Origin: Deltaproteobacteria bacterium UBA2957 | GTDB taxonomy: Bacteria; Myxococcota_A; UBA796 | Reading direction: 5' to 3' | Length of the DNA: 5,304 bases | Assembly: GCA_002348535.1 (NCBI GenBank) | Contig: DEBL01000377.1 | Coordinates: 1 to 5,304 of the forward strand | Shown here: positions 1-5,304 of the stretch, in pieces | Layout of the letters: each line of letters opens with the position of its first letter | Numbering within the stretch: the first letter of the stretch is position 1 | Notes under the pieces: model-generated | Told to the model about the DNA's origin: nothing | Databases searched by the model: none | Seen by the model: only the letters and a program-made list of their open reading frames with translations | Program-made: the position numbers and the translations under genes

Positions 1-312
1 GGAGAAGGCCTGGAGCGGATCGAGAAGCACCTTAGGAATCTGAACTACGAAGGGTTTTCATTGCTCTCGAAGGATGGGGCCGCAGTCGCTCCGAAGGCGA
101 GTAAAAAATTTAATGTTGTCGGCGACAAATCGGTCAAGGTGACGGTGCTCAGCAAGGACGAGAAGCGCGCGAGGGTTCGGGTACAGGTGACCTCACCGAA
201 AGGAAAACTGCTGGACACGACGGTTTCGATCCGCCGGAATGGATTCTTTATGGTCGCGGGACCGCGGCACAAGAAAGGCGTCTTGGTCCTTCCTATCTTT
301 GCGCGGTACTGA
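1..312 (+). CDS. C-terminal part of an unrecognised protein (5' end outside window)
   Basis: The reading frame is open from base 1 to the TGA at 310-312, giving about 103 residues, so the true start lies upstream. The visible part begins with a short charged helix-like stretch (GEGLERIEKHLRNLNYEGF). A stretch rich in alternating Val/Lys/Arg residues follows and looks like beta strands (KSVKVTVLSKDEKRARVRV, then LLDTTVSIRRNGFFMVAGP). It ends in a hydrophobic strand, VLVLPIFARY. No catalytic motif, signal peptide or membrane segment is visible. The fold looks like a small beta-rich C-terminal domain. From memory it resembles uncharacterised C-terminal domains in deltaproteobacterial proteins, but I cannot name a family and assign no function. 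The stop lies 9 nt before the next start codon, which suggests co-transcription with the HIT gene. I am confident it is coding and not at all confident about its role. Confidence 0.75.
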   Translation, partial: GEGLERIEKHLRNLNYEGFSLLSKDGAAVAPKASKKFNVVGDKSVKVTVLSKDEKRARVRVQVTSPKGKLLDTTVSIRRNGFFMVAGPRHKKGVLVLPIFARY

Positions 313-316
313 GGTG
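311..316 (+). promoter_or_regulatory. Ribosome binding site of the HIT gene
   Basis: GAGGTG lies 5 nt before the ATG at 322 and overlaps the stop codon of the upstream gene. The spacing supports ATG 322 as the start rather than the TTG immediately before it at 319. The overlap with the upstream stop suggests translation is passed from one gene to the next. Confidence 0.6.
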
Positions 317-321
317 TCTTG

Positions 322-657
322 ATGACCATTTTTCAGAAAATCATTGATGGAGAGGTTCCCTGCGACAATTTGTATGAGGATGATGATGTCCTCGTATTTC
401 GAGATATTGCACCTCAGGCACCATTCCATGCGCTCGTGGTGCCTAAAAAGCCGATTCGTTCTATGGCTGAAACTGACCGTCAGGACCAAGAGTTGCTCGG
501 CAAGGTCATGTTGGTCGCTGCCGCAGTGGCCCGTGACCATGGGCTGGAGAAAAACGGGTATCGACTGGTGACCAACATTGGGGAACATGGAGGGCAGACA
601 GTCTTTCACCTCCATGTGCACATTCTGGGCGGCCGTATGCTTCGTGGGATGGGTTAG
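322..657 (+). CDS. HIT-family (HINT-type) purine nucleotide hydrolase
   Basis: This 111-residue protein matches the HINT branch of the histidine triad superfamily over its full length. Family members are cytosolic dimers that hydrolyse nucleoside phosphoramidates and acyl-adenylates, such as AMP-lysine, releasing AMP. The N-terminus MTIFQKIIDGEVPC followed by YEDDDVLVFRDIAPQAP is the usual HINT start. The conserved PFHALVVPKK holds His36, which is equivalent to a nucleotide-contacting His in HINT1. The segment NIGEHGGQTVFHLHVHILGG contains the triad at His96, His98 and His100; His98 is the expected nucleophile. The length is normal and nothing is missing, except that the C-terminus reads GRMLRGMG instead of the common GRPLGWPPG-type tail. 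The start is ATG 322, supported by a well-placed GAGGTG; a TTG codon directly precedes it. It lies 9 nt after the preceding gene and 85 nt before ahcY. The exact in vivo substrate cannot be read from the sequence. Confidence 0.95.
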   Translation: MTIFQKIIDGEVPCDNLYEDDDVLVFRDIAPQAPFHALVVPKKPIRSMAETDRQDQELLGKVMLVAAAVARDHGLEKNGYRLVTNIGEHGGQTVFHLHVHILGGRMLRGMG

Positions 658-669
658 CGGGAGAGATTT

Positions 670-684
670 GTTCCGAAATGGAAC
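670..684 (+). promoter_or_regulatory. Short perfect inverted repeat in the ahcY leader
   Basis: GTTCC at 670-674 and GGAAC at 680-684 are perfect inverted repeats around a 5-nt AT-rich centre (GAAAT). In RNA, two further U-G pairs could extend the stem outward. This could be a small operator or a weak hairpin. A 5-bp repeat can easily arise by chance, and no function is established. Confidence 0.3.
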
Positions 685-698
685 GGTAGGCCCCATGA

Positions 699-729
699 GC
701 GTGTTTTCTCTGTTAAAGAGACACCACGC
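699..729 (+). promoter_or_regulatory. Imperfect 13-bp hairpin just upstream of the ahcY ribosome binding site
   Basis: Bases 699-711 can pair with 717-729 around the loop GTTAA (712-716). Eleven of 13 positions are Watson-Crick pairs; the two mismatches are T704/C724 and T706/C722. The arms are GCGTGTTTTCTCT and AGAGACACCACGC. The stem ends 4 nt before GGAG at 734-737, so in the mRNA it could affect ribosome access. No run of T follows it, so it is not a classical terminator. It does not show the conserved core of the SAH riboswitch. The pairing is seen in the sequence; the regulatory role is inference. Confidence 0.4.
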
Positions 730-733
730 TATT

Positions 734-737
734 GGAG
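734..737 (+). promoter_or_regulatory. Ribosome binding site of ahcY
   Basis: GGAG lies 5 nt before ATG 743 and decides the start. In-frame ATGs exist upstream at 695 and, inside the HIT gene, at 578. Neither has a comparable Shine-Dalgarno sequence, and the extra residues they would add do not belong to the SAH hydrolase family. Confidence 0.65.
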
Positions 738-742
738 TACTC

Positions 743-2314
743 ATGAGCACCGCACCTTTCGTCACCGCACCCACCTTCATGAACACCGGACTGCCGCTGT
801 TTGCAGACATGCCTTACCGAGTGGCTGACTGGAGCGAGGATGCCAACCGCTTCGGCCGTAAGGAACTCGACTTGGCGTTGGTAGAAATGCCGGGTCTCGC
901 CGCTCTTCGCGAAGAGTTTAGGGGCAAACGTCCGCTGGAGGGCGCGCGAATCATGGGGTCGTTGCACATGACAATTCAAACGGGGGTTCTGATTGAAACT
1001 CTCATAGAGTTGGGTGCCGATGTTCGTTGGGTCAGCTGCAATATCTTCTCCACCCAAGACCATGCAGCCACCGCTACCGTGGTGGGTCCAAACGGAACGA
1101 TTGCGAAGCCAAGCGGCGTACCGATTTACGCGTGGAAAGGGGAAACCTTGGAAGAATATTGGTGGTGCACCCTCCAAGCACTTGAATGGCCGGACGCAGG
1201 CGGACCCAGCCTAATACTGGACGACGGTGGAGATGCGACGTTGTTGGTTCATCTTGGGCACGAGTTCGAAAAGAAAGGCCAAATGCCTGACCCATCCACG
1301 ACGGATGTGGAAGAGATGCAGGTGATTTTGCAGTTGCTGAAAGATGTTCGCGAACACAAGGGTGATGGCTACTGGACGGCCATGGCTGCGGGAATTCGTG
1401 GCGTATCCGAAGAGACCACCACCGGTGTCCACCGGCTGTACGAGCGGACTGAAAACAACACCCTTCTGTTTCCGGCCATCAACGTCAACGACTCCGTTAC
1501 CAAATCTAAGTTCGACAATGTATATGGTTGCCGGCACTCTTTGGTCGATGCAATCATGCGGTCGACCGATGTTTTGATTGCTGGAAAGAAGGCGTTGGTG
1601 CTCGGTTTCGGAGATGTTGGAAAGGGTTCGGTGGATTCGCTACGAGGACAATCCGCCCGAGTCAAGGTTACTGAGGTCGACCCAATTTGCGCCCTTCAGG
1701 CATGCATGCTCGGTCTCGACGTCGTCACGATCGAAGACGAGGTGAGCGATACGGACATCTTCGTCACCAGTACGGGCAACTTTGGAATCATCAAGGCGTC
1801 ACACATGATGCAGATGAAACACAACGCTATCGTCTGCAACATTGGCCATTTCGACAACGAAATCGAAATGGCAGTACTCGAGCAGATGCGGGAAACGGGT
1901 GAAGTTGAGAAGATTGAAATTAAGCCCCAAGTGCACGAGTGGAAGTTCCGCGACACCACGCACGGGCCGAACGGTGGCGGGCACAGCATCATTGTTCTTG
2001 CTGAGGGCCGCTTGGTGAACCTAGGATGCGCAACCGGCCATCCAAGTCTTGTCATGAGCGCAAGCTTCACCAACCAGACCATGGCACAAATGGAACTTCA
2101 TGAACGGGCTGAAAGCTACGGCTCGAACATGTTGCGCGAACCTGAAGGCGCGAAACCAACAGTGGTGACCCTACCAAAGCACCTCGATGAAAAGGTTGCG
2201 CGACTGCATCTGGATAAGTTTGGTGCCAAGTTGACTACGCTGTCCAAGGAGCAGGCCGACTACATCGGTGTAGATGTAGCTGGCCCTTACAAGCCCGAAC
2301 ACTACCGCTATTAA
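743..2314 (+). CDS. ahcY: S-adenosyl-L-homocysteine hydrolase (adenosylhomocysteinase)
   Basis: This cytosolic NAD-dependent enzyme reversibly splits S-adenosylhomocysteine into adenosine and homocysteine, relieving product inhibition of methyltransferases and feeding the methionine cycle. The protein is 523 residues from ATG 743. Substrate-site residues are all present by comparison with the human enzyme: His75 and Thr77 in GSLHMTIQT, Asp161 in ILDDGGD, Glu224 in SEETTT, Lys254 and Asp258 in VTKSKFDN, and Cys263 in YGCRHSL. The NAD fold has GFGDVGKG at 288-295, Glu311 ending its second strand, and His369 in NIGHFDNE. The C-terminus KPEHYRY supplies Lys517 and Tyr521, which reach into the partner subunit's NAD site. 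Residues of roughly 170-215 form the 40-residue insert typical of many bacterial and plant enzymes, and VVGPNGTIAKPSGVP (113-127) resembles the mycobacterial form. Two further small insertions, near 404-413 and 460-475, make it longer than the mycobacterial enzyme (about 495 residues, from memory). It follows the HIT gene after an 85-nt structured leader and ends tail-to-tail with the HD gene. Confidence 0.98.
   Translation: MSTAPFVTAPTFMNTGLPLFADMPYRVADWSEDANRFGRKELDLALVEMPGLAALREEFRGKRPLEGARIMGSLHMTIQTGVLIETLIELGADVRWVSCNIFSTQDHAATATVVGPNGTIAKPSGVPIYAWKGETLEEYWWCTLQALEWPDAGGPSLILDDGGDATLLVHLGHEFEKKGQMPDPSTTDVEEMQVILQLLKDVREHKGDGYWTAMAAGIRGVSEETTTGVHRLYERTENNTLLFPAINVNDSVTKSKFDNVYGCRHSLVDAIMRSTDVLIAGKKALVLGFGDVGKGSVDSLRGQSARVKVTEVDPICALQACMLGLDVVTIEDEVSDTDIFVTSTGNFGIIKASHMMQMKHNAIVCNIGHFDNEIEMAVLEQMRETGEVEKIEIKPQVHEWKFRDTTHGPNGGGHSIIVLAEGRLVNLGCATGHPSLVMSASFTNQTMAQMELHERAESYGSNMLREPEGAKPTVVTLPKHLDEKVARLHLDKFGAKLTTLSKEQADYIGVDVAGPYKPEHYRY
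2311..2314. other. TTAA shared by two convergent stop codons
   Basis: The palindrome TTAA holds both stops: TAA of ahcY at 2312-2314 on the + strand, and TAA of the HD gene at 2313-2311 on the - strand. The two coding regions therefore overlap by 4 bp, and any transcription terminator for either gene must lie inside the opposite gene. Confidence 0.9.
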
Positions 2315-2829
2315 ACGCCGCATCCACGTGGGCCGAACAGCCGTTCAAACTCCAAGCGAATCGTCTCGGTTTGGATGGCATCGCGCGCACTGTTAACGAA
2401 CTCAGCGGTGTCCACCGCCTCGGCGGTCGCATAGCGAGTCGCTTGGATTGCCATGTCGAGCTTGTCGCAGTCTTTTACAAAGACCGCCTCAGGTGTCGTT
2501 CCTTCTTGGTACTCGTTCCACCGATCCAGTAGGCTTGGTTGTTCCGCGAACATCGCGTAAGCGGCTTGTCGCTCTAAGGTGTGTTTTTCCGACTTCGGGA
2601 TGCCGTCATGCGGGGTGATGTCACCAACCCGGACCTCTGGCAGGTCATGCACTAATGCAAGTTCAAGCGCTCGTAATCGGTCTATGCCTTTTGGGGCGAG
2701 GACGATGACTAGCCATGATACGCCCCATGCATGGGCTGCGACGCTTTCAACTGAAGTGAGGCCAACTCGACTCCAGCCGGCACGACGGAGTTCCTTAAGC
2801 TTGACTGCCTCAAGCAGTAAACCGTCCAC
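2311..2829 (-). CDS. HD-domain 5'-deoxynucleotidase of the HDDC2/YfbR type
   Basis: This 172-residue protein has the HD-superfamily metal site. His33 lies in ESVAAHAWG, the His61-Asp62 pair in LALVHDLPE, and Asp122 in FVKDCDKLDM is the likely fourth ligand. RRAGWSRVG (15-23) is the usual substrate-binding stretch before the first His, and VGDITPHDGIPKSEKH (68-83) is a strong HDDC2-type signature. Characterised relatives (E. coli YfbR, yeast and human HDDC2) are metal-dependent phosphatases acting on deoxynucleoside 5'-monophosphates in the cytosol; the same activity is inferred here. The length is normal, and no signal peptide or membrane segment is evident. The start is GTG at 2829-2827, which shares one base with the TAG stop of the acyltransferase gene and has GGTGGC upstream on the - strand. 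That points to translational coupling as the last visible gene of the minus block. Its metabolic link to the acyl enzymes before it is unclear. Confidence 0.88.
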   Translation of the reverse strand: MDGLLLEAVKLKELRRAGWSRVGLTSVESVAAHAWGVSWLVIVLAPKGIDRLRALELALVHDLPEVRVGDITPHDGIPKSEKHTLERQAAYAMFAEQPSLLDRWNEYQEGTTPEAVFVKDCDKLDMAIQATRYATAEAVDTAEFVNSARDAIQTETIRLEFERLFGPRGCGV

Positions 2830-3851
2830 TAAGCCACCACCCGTTCTCGCTGGTCAGGCCATCGCATGCTGAGAACCACTGGGTCCGTGTTTTGCCGGCT
2901 GATGAACGCGTCCTTGGAGTCAATGCCACGCCACTTTTCGCAAATCATCGCTTGTGCGATTGCGCTCCCCAAGTTGCTGCCCGGTCCAGGAAGGATGACC
3001 ACATCTGGACCCACAGTGCGAAGAGCAGTCCGGATGCTCAGTGTAAGGTCGTAGGTTTCAGTGACTTGTGCGCCCAACGTGTACTCGCGAATTGCAGCGG
3101 GATTTGCGCATCCGGCCCGGTGTACACGACCAGAACCGTCCACCATCGGAATCGCAGGCGACTGCCACCTCAACCCTGCCAGGTCAAGCTTTGCTTGAGC
3201 CCGTGCAGACTGCATCAGTTCGGTGTGAAATGCAGAATGCAGGGGAAGTCGGATGGGGAAGGTGTGGGCACCCTGAGTGACCGATGGCAGAGAGTCGCTG
3301 GCGAATGTTAACGCCTCTTCACTTCCACCAAGGACAGCTTGTCCACCCAGCCGGATGGACCAATGCAAATCCCGGTGTCCACTCACTGTAGCGGTCACAT
3401 TGGCCACGGCGGCGGGGTCGAGTCGCCACTGTGTGTCTACCATCGGATAGACGATCTGCCCGCCAATGATGTTGCCCTTCTGGTACTGCGCCATGGTTTC
3501 GATCAAGGTCGCGCAGTCTTCCATCGGCAAGGCGCCGGCGTATCCGAGTGCTGTGTACCAGCCCATCGAGTTTCCGATGACTCCCACCACGTCAAATGCA
3601 TTCGCATTGATTTGGTCGAGATCAGCAATAGACACTCCGGCAGTCAGGGAGCTGGCATTTTCGCCGCGAATATGCTGTGCGCTGACGAATCGGTCGGCTG
3701 TATCCATTTCCCGCACCGTGGGTCGGCCGAGATCTGCCCGGAGTTTGTCGAAAACATCGAGCCCGGCGCTCTCAAGACCATCGAGGGAGTTGAGGCAGTC
3801 GCGACTGTAGGAGCCTCGACCGGGACACAGGACCAGTGCGCGTTGTTTCAT
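2829..3851 (-). CDS. FabD-like acyltransferase (malonyl-CoA:ACP transacylase homologue) with altered active site
   Basis: The 340-residue protein has the layout of the FabD acyltransferase fold. It opens with CPGRGSYS (9-16, FabD FPGQGSQ), followed by the nucleophile motif GNSMGW with Ser95 (93-98, FabD GHSLGE). The catalytic His205 lies in LPLHSAFHT, and PGPGSNLG (288-295) occupies the conserved C-terminal GPG position. FabD enzymes move malonyl groups from CoA to acyl carrier protein through a serine ester. Several defining positions differ. The oxyanion Gln of GQG is Arg12, and the His before the nucleophile is Asn94. The Arg that binds the malonyl carboxylate (R117 in E. coli, in VEMRGKFMQ) aligns with Met120 in IETMAQYQK. 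The Ser/His pair is intact, so it is probably active, but the acyl group is likely not malonyl; this is inference. The ATG at 3851-3849 overlaps the E1 stop in ATGA, and its TAG overlaps the next start. It is slightly longer than the ~310 residues usual for FabD. Confidence 0.8.
   Translation of the reverse strand: MKQRALVLCPGRGSYSRDCLNSLDGLESAGLDVFDKLRADLGRPTVREMDTADRFVSAQHIRGENASSLTAGVSIADLDQINANAFDVVGVIGNSMGWYTALGYAGALPMEDCATLIETMAQYQKGNIIGGQIVYPMVDTQWRLDPAAVANVTATVSGHRDLHWSIRLGGQAVLGGSEEALTFASDSLPSVTQGAHTFPIRLPLHSAFHTELMQSARAQAKLDLAGLRWQSPAIPMVDGSGRVHRAGCANPAAIREYTLGAQVTETYDLTLSIRTALRTVGPDVVILPGPGSNLGSAIAQAMICEKWRGIDSKDAFISRQNTDPVVLSMRWPDQRERVVA
2834..2838 (-). promoter_or_regulatory. GGTGG ribosome-binding-like site of the HD gene
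   Basis: On the - strand GGTGG is followed by CTTA and then the GTG start. It is a weak Shine-Dalgarno match lying inside the last codons of the acyltransferase gene. The same GGTGGC at the same distance precedes the acyltransferase start, which supports both assigned starts. Confidence 0.45.
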
Positions 3852-5304
3852 TTCGCCACCATGTCGCGAGCTGCGAGTTCGATGTCATGTTCGGCTACGA
3901 GGACTAAGTTAGCAGCGGCTCCGAGGGGAATGAAGGTATCGACTCCAGCTACGCGCCTCATGGACACGGAAGGACAACGCTCCACCAATGCCGTGATGAT
4001 TCCCTCGGCCATGCCGCCGGTTTGCCGGCACTCATCAACCACGAGCACTGATCCTGTAGCCTCGGCTTCGCGAACCATGTCTTCAACAGGAAGAGGATTC
4101 AGCCAACGAACATCAAGGCATCGGACTCCGATGCCTTCACGCCGCAATCGCTCTGCAACCCGCAGGCTCATCCAATGACCATTGCCATAGCTGATGATGG
4201 TCAGATCCCGTCCATCTCCCCAAGTGCGCGCCGAACCAACCGGGATGGAGAAATCGGCATCGGGGTAGGGGAACGACCACAATCCGTCTTTTTCATCGTG
4301 CAAGTCTTTGGTCATGTACAGCGCAATGGGTTCGATGAAGGCACTGACCCGACCGTCAACTTTTGCGGCCGCAACAAGCGTCCGAAGCATGCCGACTGCG
4401 TCTTCGCCATTGGATGGACAAGCGATGATAAGCCCGGGAATTTCACGAAGTGAGCCCACAGAGTTGTCGTTGTGGAAGTGGCCCCCGAATCCTTTCTGGT
4501 AGGCGAGGCCAGCGATTCGCACGACCATTGGGTTTGCATATTGGGCGTTGGAAAAAAACTGAAGCGAACATGCCTCGCCTCGAAGCTGATCAATCGCGTT
4601 GTGAAGGTAGGCAAGGTACTGAATTTCAGGCATGGGCAGCATTCCCATTTGTGCCGCGCCCAGTGCGAGGCCCAAGATCGAGGTCTCATCGAGCAGGGTG
4701 TTGAACACTCGTCCGACGCCTGCCTTCTCCTGCAGCCCAGCAGTGACGTGGTAGACACCGCCCTTTCGGGCGACATCCTCGCCAAAGATGCACAACTCGG
4801 GATGCTTGACCAGCATATCGCCGAGTGCTCGATTAATAAGCATGGCCATATGACGGGGCCGCTCTTCTTCGGGCAATCGCCCATGAAACGCAATGCGCGC
4901 GTCAACGTCCGGCGGTTCTTCGGCCTCTGCTGCGATGGCCACTGGAGTGAGCGGTGCCAACGGTTCGATAATGTCCGCGACCGATGTCAGTTTTGGACGC
5001 GACACCGCTTCCGTAGCGAGTGCGACGGTTGTATCCCGAACCCGCTCGTAGAGTTCTTTTACGGATTCACTCGACATCCAGCCGCCTTCAATCAGCATGC
5101 CTGCAGTGCTGAGCAGCGGGTCTTTCGATTCAGTGGCGACAATCTCGTCAGTCGACCGATACAGTTGCTCGACATCCGACCCGGCATGCCCAAGCAATCG
5201 GACCAACTTGAGATGAAGAAAGGCGGGCTTTCGCGTTTCTCGCGCATGAGTGACGGCGTCGTGAGCGGCTTCGTATGCGTCGACAATGTCGAGCCCATCG
5301 GCGC
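3848..5304 (-). CDS. Fused alpha/beta thiamine-diphosphate-dependent 2-oxoacid dehydrogenase E1 (5' end outside window)
   Basis: E1 enzymes decarboxylate a 2-oxoacid on thiamine diphosphate and pass the acyl group to a lipoyl-bearing E2. The frame is open to the window edge, giving 484 visible residues. An internal TTG at 5206 is not the start, because conserved sequence continues upstream (DGLDIVDAYEAAHDAV, from 5299). Residues 1-120 are the C-terminal part of an alpha subunit, with VRLLGHAGSD (34-43) in place of the YRxHGHSMSDP-type loop. A linker rich in Ala, Pro and Glu (about 120-148) follows. From about 150 a full beta subunit follows: CIFGEDVARKGGVYHVTAGL, the catalytic Glu206 in LLDETSI, the AIDQL helix, GGHFHNDNS, then the transketolase C-terminal domain (DLTIISYGNGHW to VDECRQTGGMAEGI). 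The usual bacterial alpha and beta chains are separate, so this is a fusion. Pyruvate versus branched-chain substrate cannot be told from the visible part. It ends in MVAK with ATGA overlapping the acyltransferase start. No E2 or E3 is visible. Confidence 0.9.
   Translation of the reverse strand, partial: ADGLDIVDAYEAAHDAVTHARETRKPAFLHLKLVRLLGHAGSDVEQLYRSTDEIVATESKDPLLSTAGMLIEGGWMSSESVKELYERVRDTTVALATEAVSRPKLTSVADIIEPLAPLTPVAIAAEAEEPPDVDARIAFHGRLPEEERPRHMAMLINRALGDMLVKHPELCIFGEDVARKGGVYHVTAGLQEKAGVGRVFNTLLDETSILGLALGAAQMGMLPMPEIQYLAYLHNAIDQLRGEACSLQFFSNAQYANPMVVRIAGLAYQKGFGGHFHNDNSVGSLREIPGLIIACPSNGEDAVGMLRTLVAAAKVDGRVSAFIEPIALYMTKDLHDEKDGLWSFPYPDADFSIPVGSARTWGDGRDLTIISYGNGHWMSLRVAERLRREGIGVRCLDVRWLNPLPVEDMVREAEATGSVLVVDECRQTGGMAEGIITALVERCPSVSMRRVAGVDTFIPLGAAANLVLVAEHDIELAARDMVAK
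3856..3860 (-). promoter_or_regulatory. GGTGG ribosome-binding-like site of the acyltransferase gene
   Basis: On the - strand GGTGG is followed by CGAA and then ATG, all inside the end of the E1 gene. The geometry is identical to the site before the HD gene. Combined with the 4-base ATGA stop/start overlap, it suggests reinitiation by ribosomes finishing the E1. Confidence 0.45.

Noticed and set aside
699..729. Intrinsic terminator between the HIT gene and ahcY
   Set aside because: The hairpin is imperfect and is followed by CTATTGGAG rather than a run of T.
578..742. N-terminal extension of SAH hydrolase from ATG 578 or ATG 695
   Set aside because: The extension overlaps the HIT catalytic motif region, has no family similarity and lacks a good ribosome binding site. 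ATG 743 with GGAG at 5 nt spacing fits the family N-terminus.
658..742. SAH riboswitch upstream of ahcY
   Set aside because: The characteristic GAGGAGCG-type core and the pseudoknot arrangement are not visible. Only generic inverted repeats are present.
193..810. 205-codon open frame on the - strand
   Set aside because: It runs antisense through the HIT gene and into ahcY. The + strand frames show clear family motifs, while this translation has no recognisable domain and no good ribosome binding site.
3339..4178. 279-codon open frame on the + strand
   Set aside because: It lies opposite the acyltransferase and E1 genes. Its Ser/Arg/Thr-rich translation is typical of an antisense shadow in GC-rich coding DNA.
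4312..4905. 197-codon open frame on the - strand in another phase
   Set aside because: It is an out-of-phase copy of the E1 beta region, which carries conserved motifs in its own frame.
5092..5298. Separate small - strand gene near the right edge
   Set aside because: It is in a different phase from the E1 alpha region, which remains open to the window edge with conserved E1 sequence.

Overview
The window looks like ordinary chromosomal DNA from a bacterium of moderately high GC. It is almost entirely coding and shows no mobile element, RNA gene or CRISPR array. The S-adenosylhomocysteine (SAH) hydrolase is of a bacterial type with the long internal insert. From memory, the truncated first protein and the unusual acyltransferase resemble deltaproteobacterial or myxobacterial proteins. 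That placement is a weak inference and needs a database search.

Layout: two convergent gene blocks meet near position 2312. On the + strand (1-2314) lie the C-terminal end of an unrecognised protein, then after 9 nt a small HIT-family (HINT-type) nucleotide hydrolase, then after an 85-nt leader with two inverted repeats a full-length SAH hydrolase (ahcY). On the - strand (5304 down to 2311) lie a 5'-truncated fused alpha/beta thiamine-diphosphate-dependent 2-oxoacid dehydrogenase E1, a FabD-like acyltransferase with several altered active-site positions, and an HD-domain nucleotidase of the HDDC2/YfbR type. The two junctions in this block overlap by 4 nt and 1 nt, and each downstream start is preceded by the same GGTGGC element at the same distance.

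How the genes may work together: SAH hydrolase removes the product of methylation reactions and yields adenosine and homocysteine. The HIT protein handles purine nucleotide conjugates, so the + block can be read loosely as nucleotide and methyl-cycle housekeeping. In the - block, the E1 would decarboxylate a 2-oxoacid and the coupled acyltransferase could receive or pass on an acyl group. The loss of the malonate-binding arginine suggests that group is not malonyl. This is the most interesting hypothesis here. No E2, E3 or acyl-carrier gene is visible in the window. The last codons of ahcY and the HD gene share one TTAA tetranucleotide, so there is no intergenic space between the blocks.
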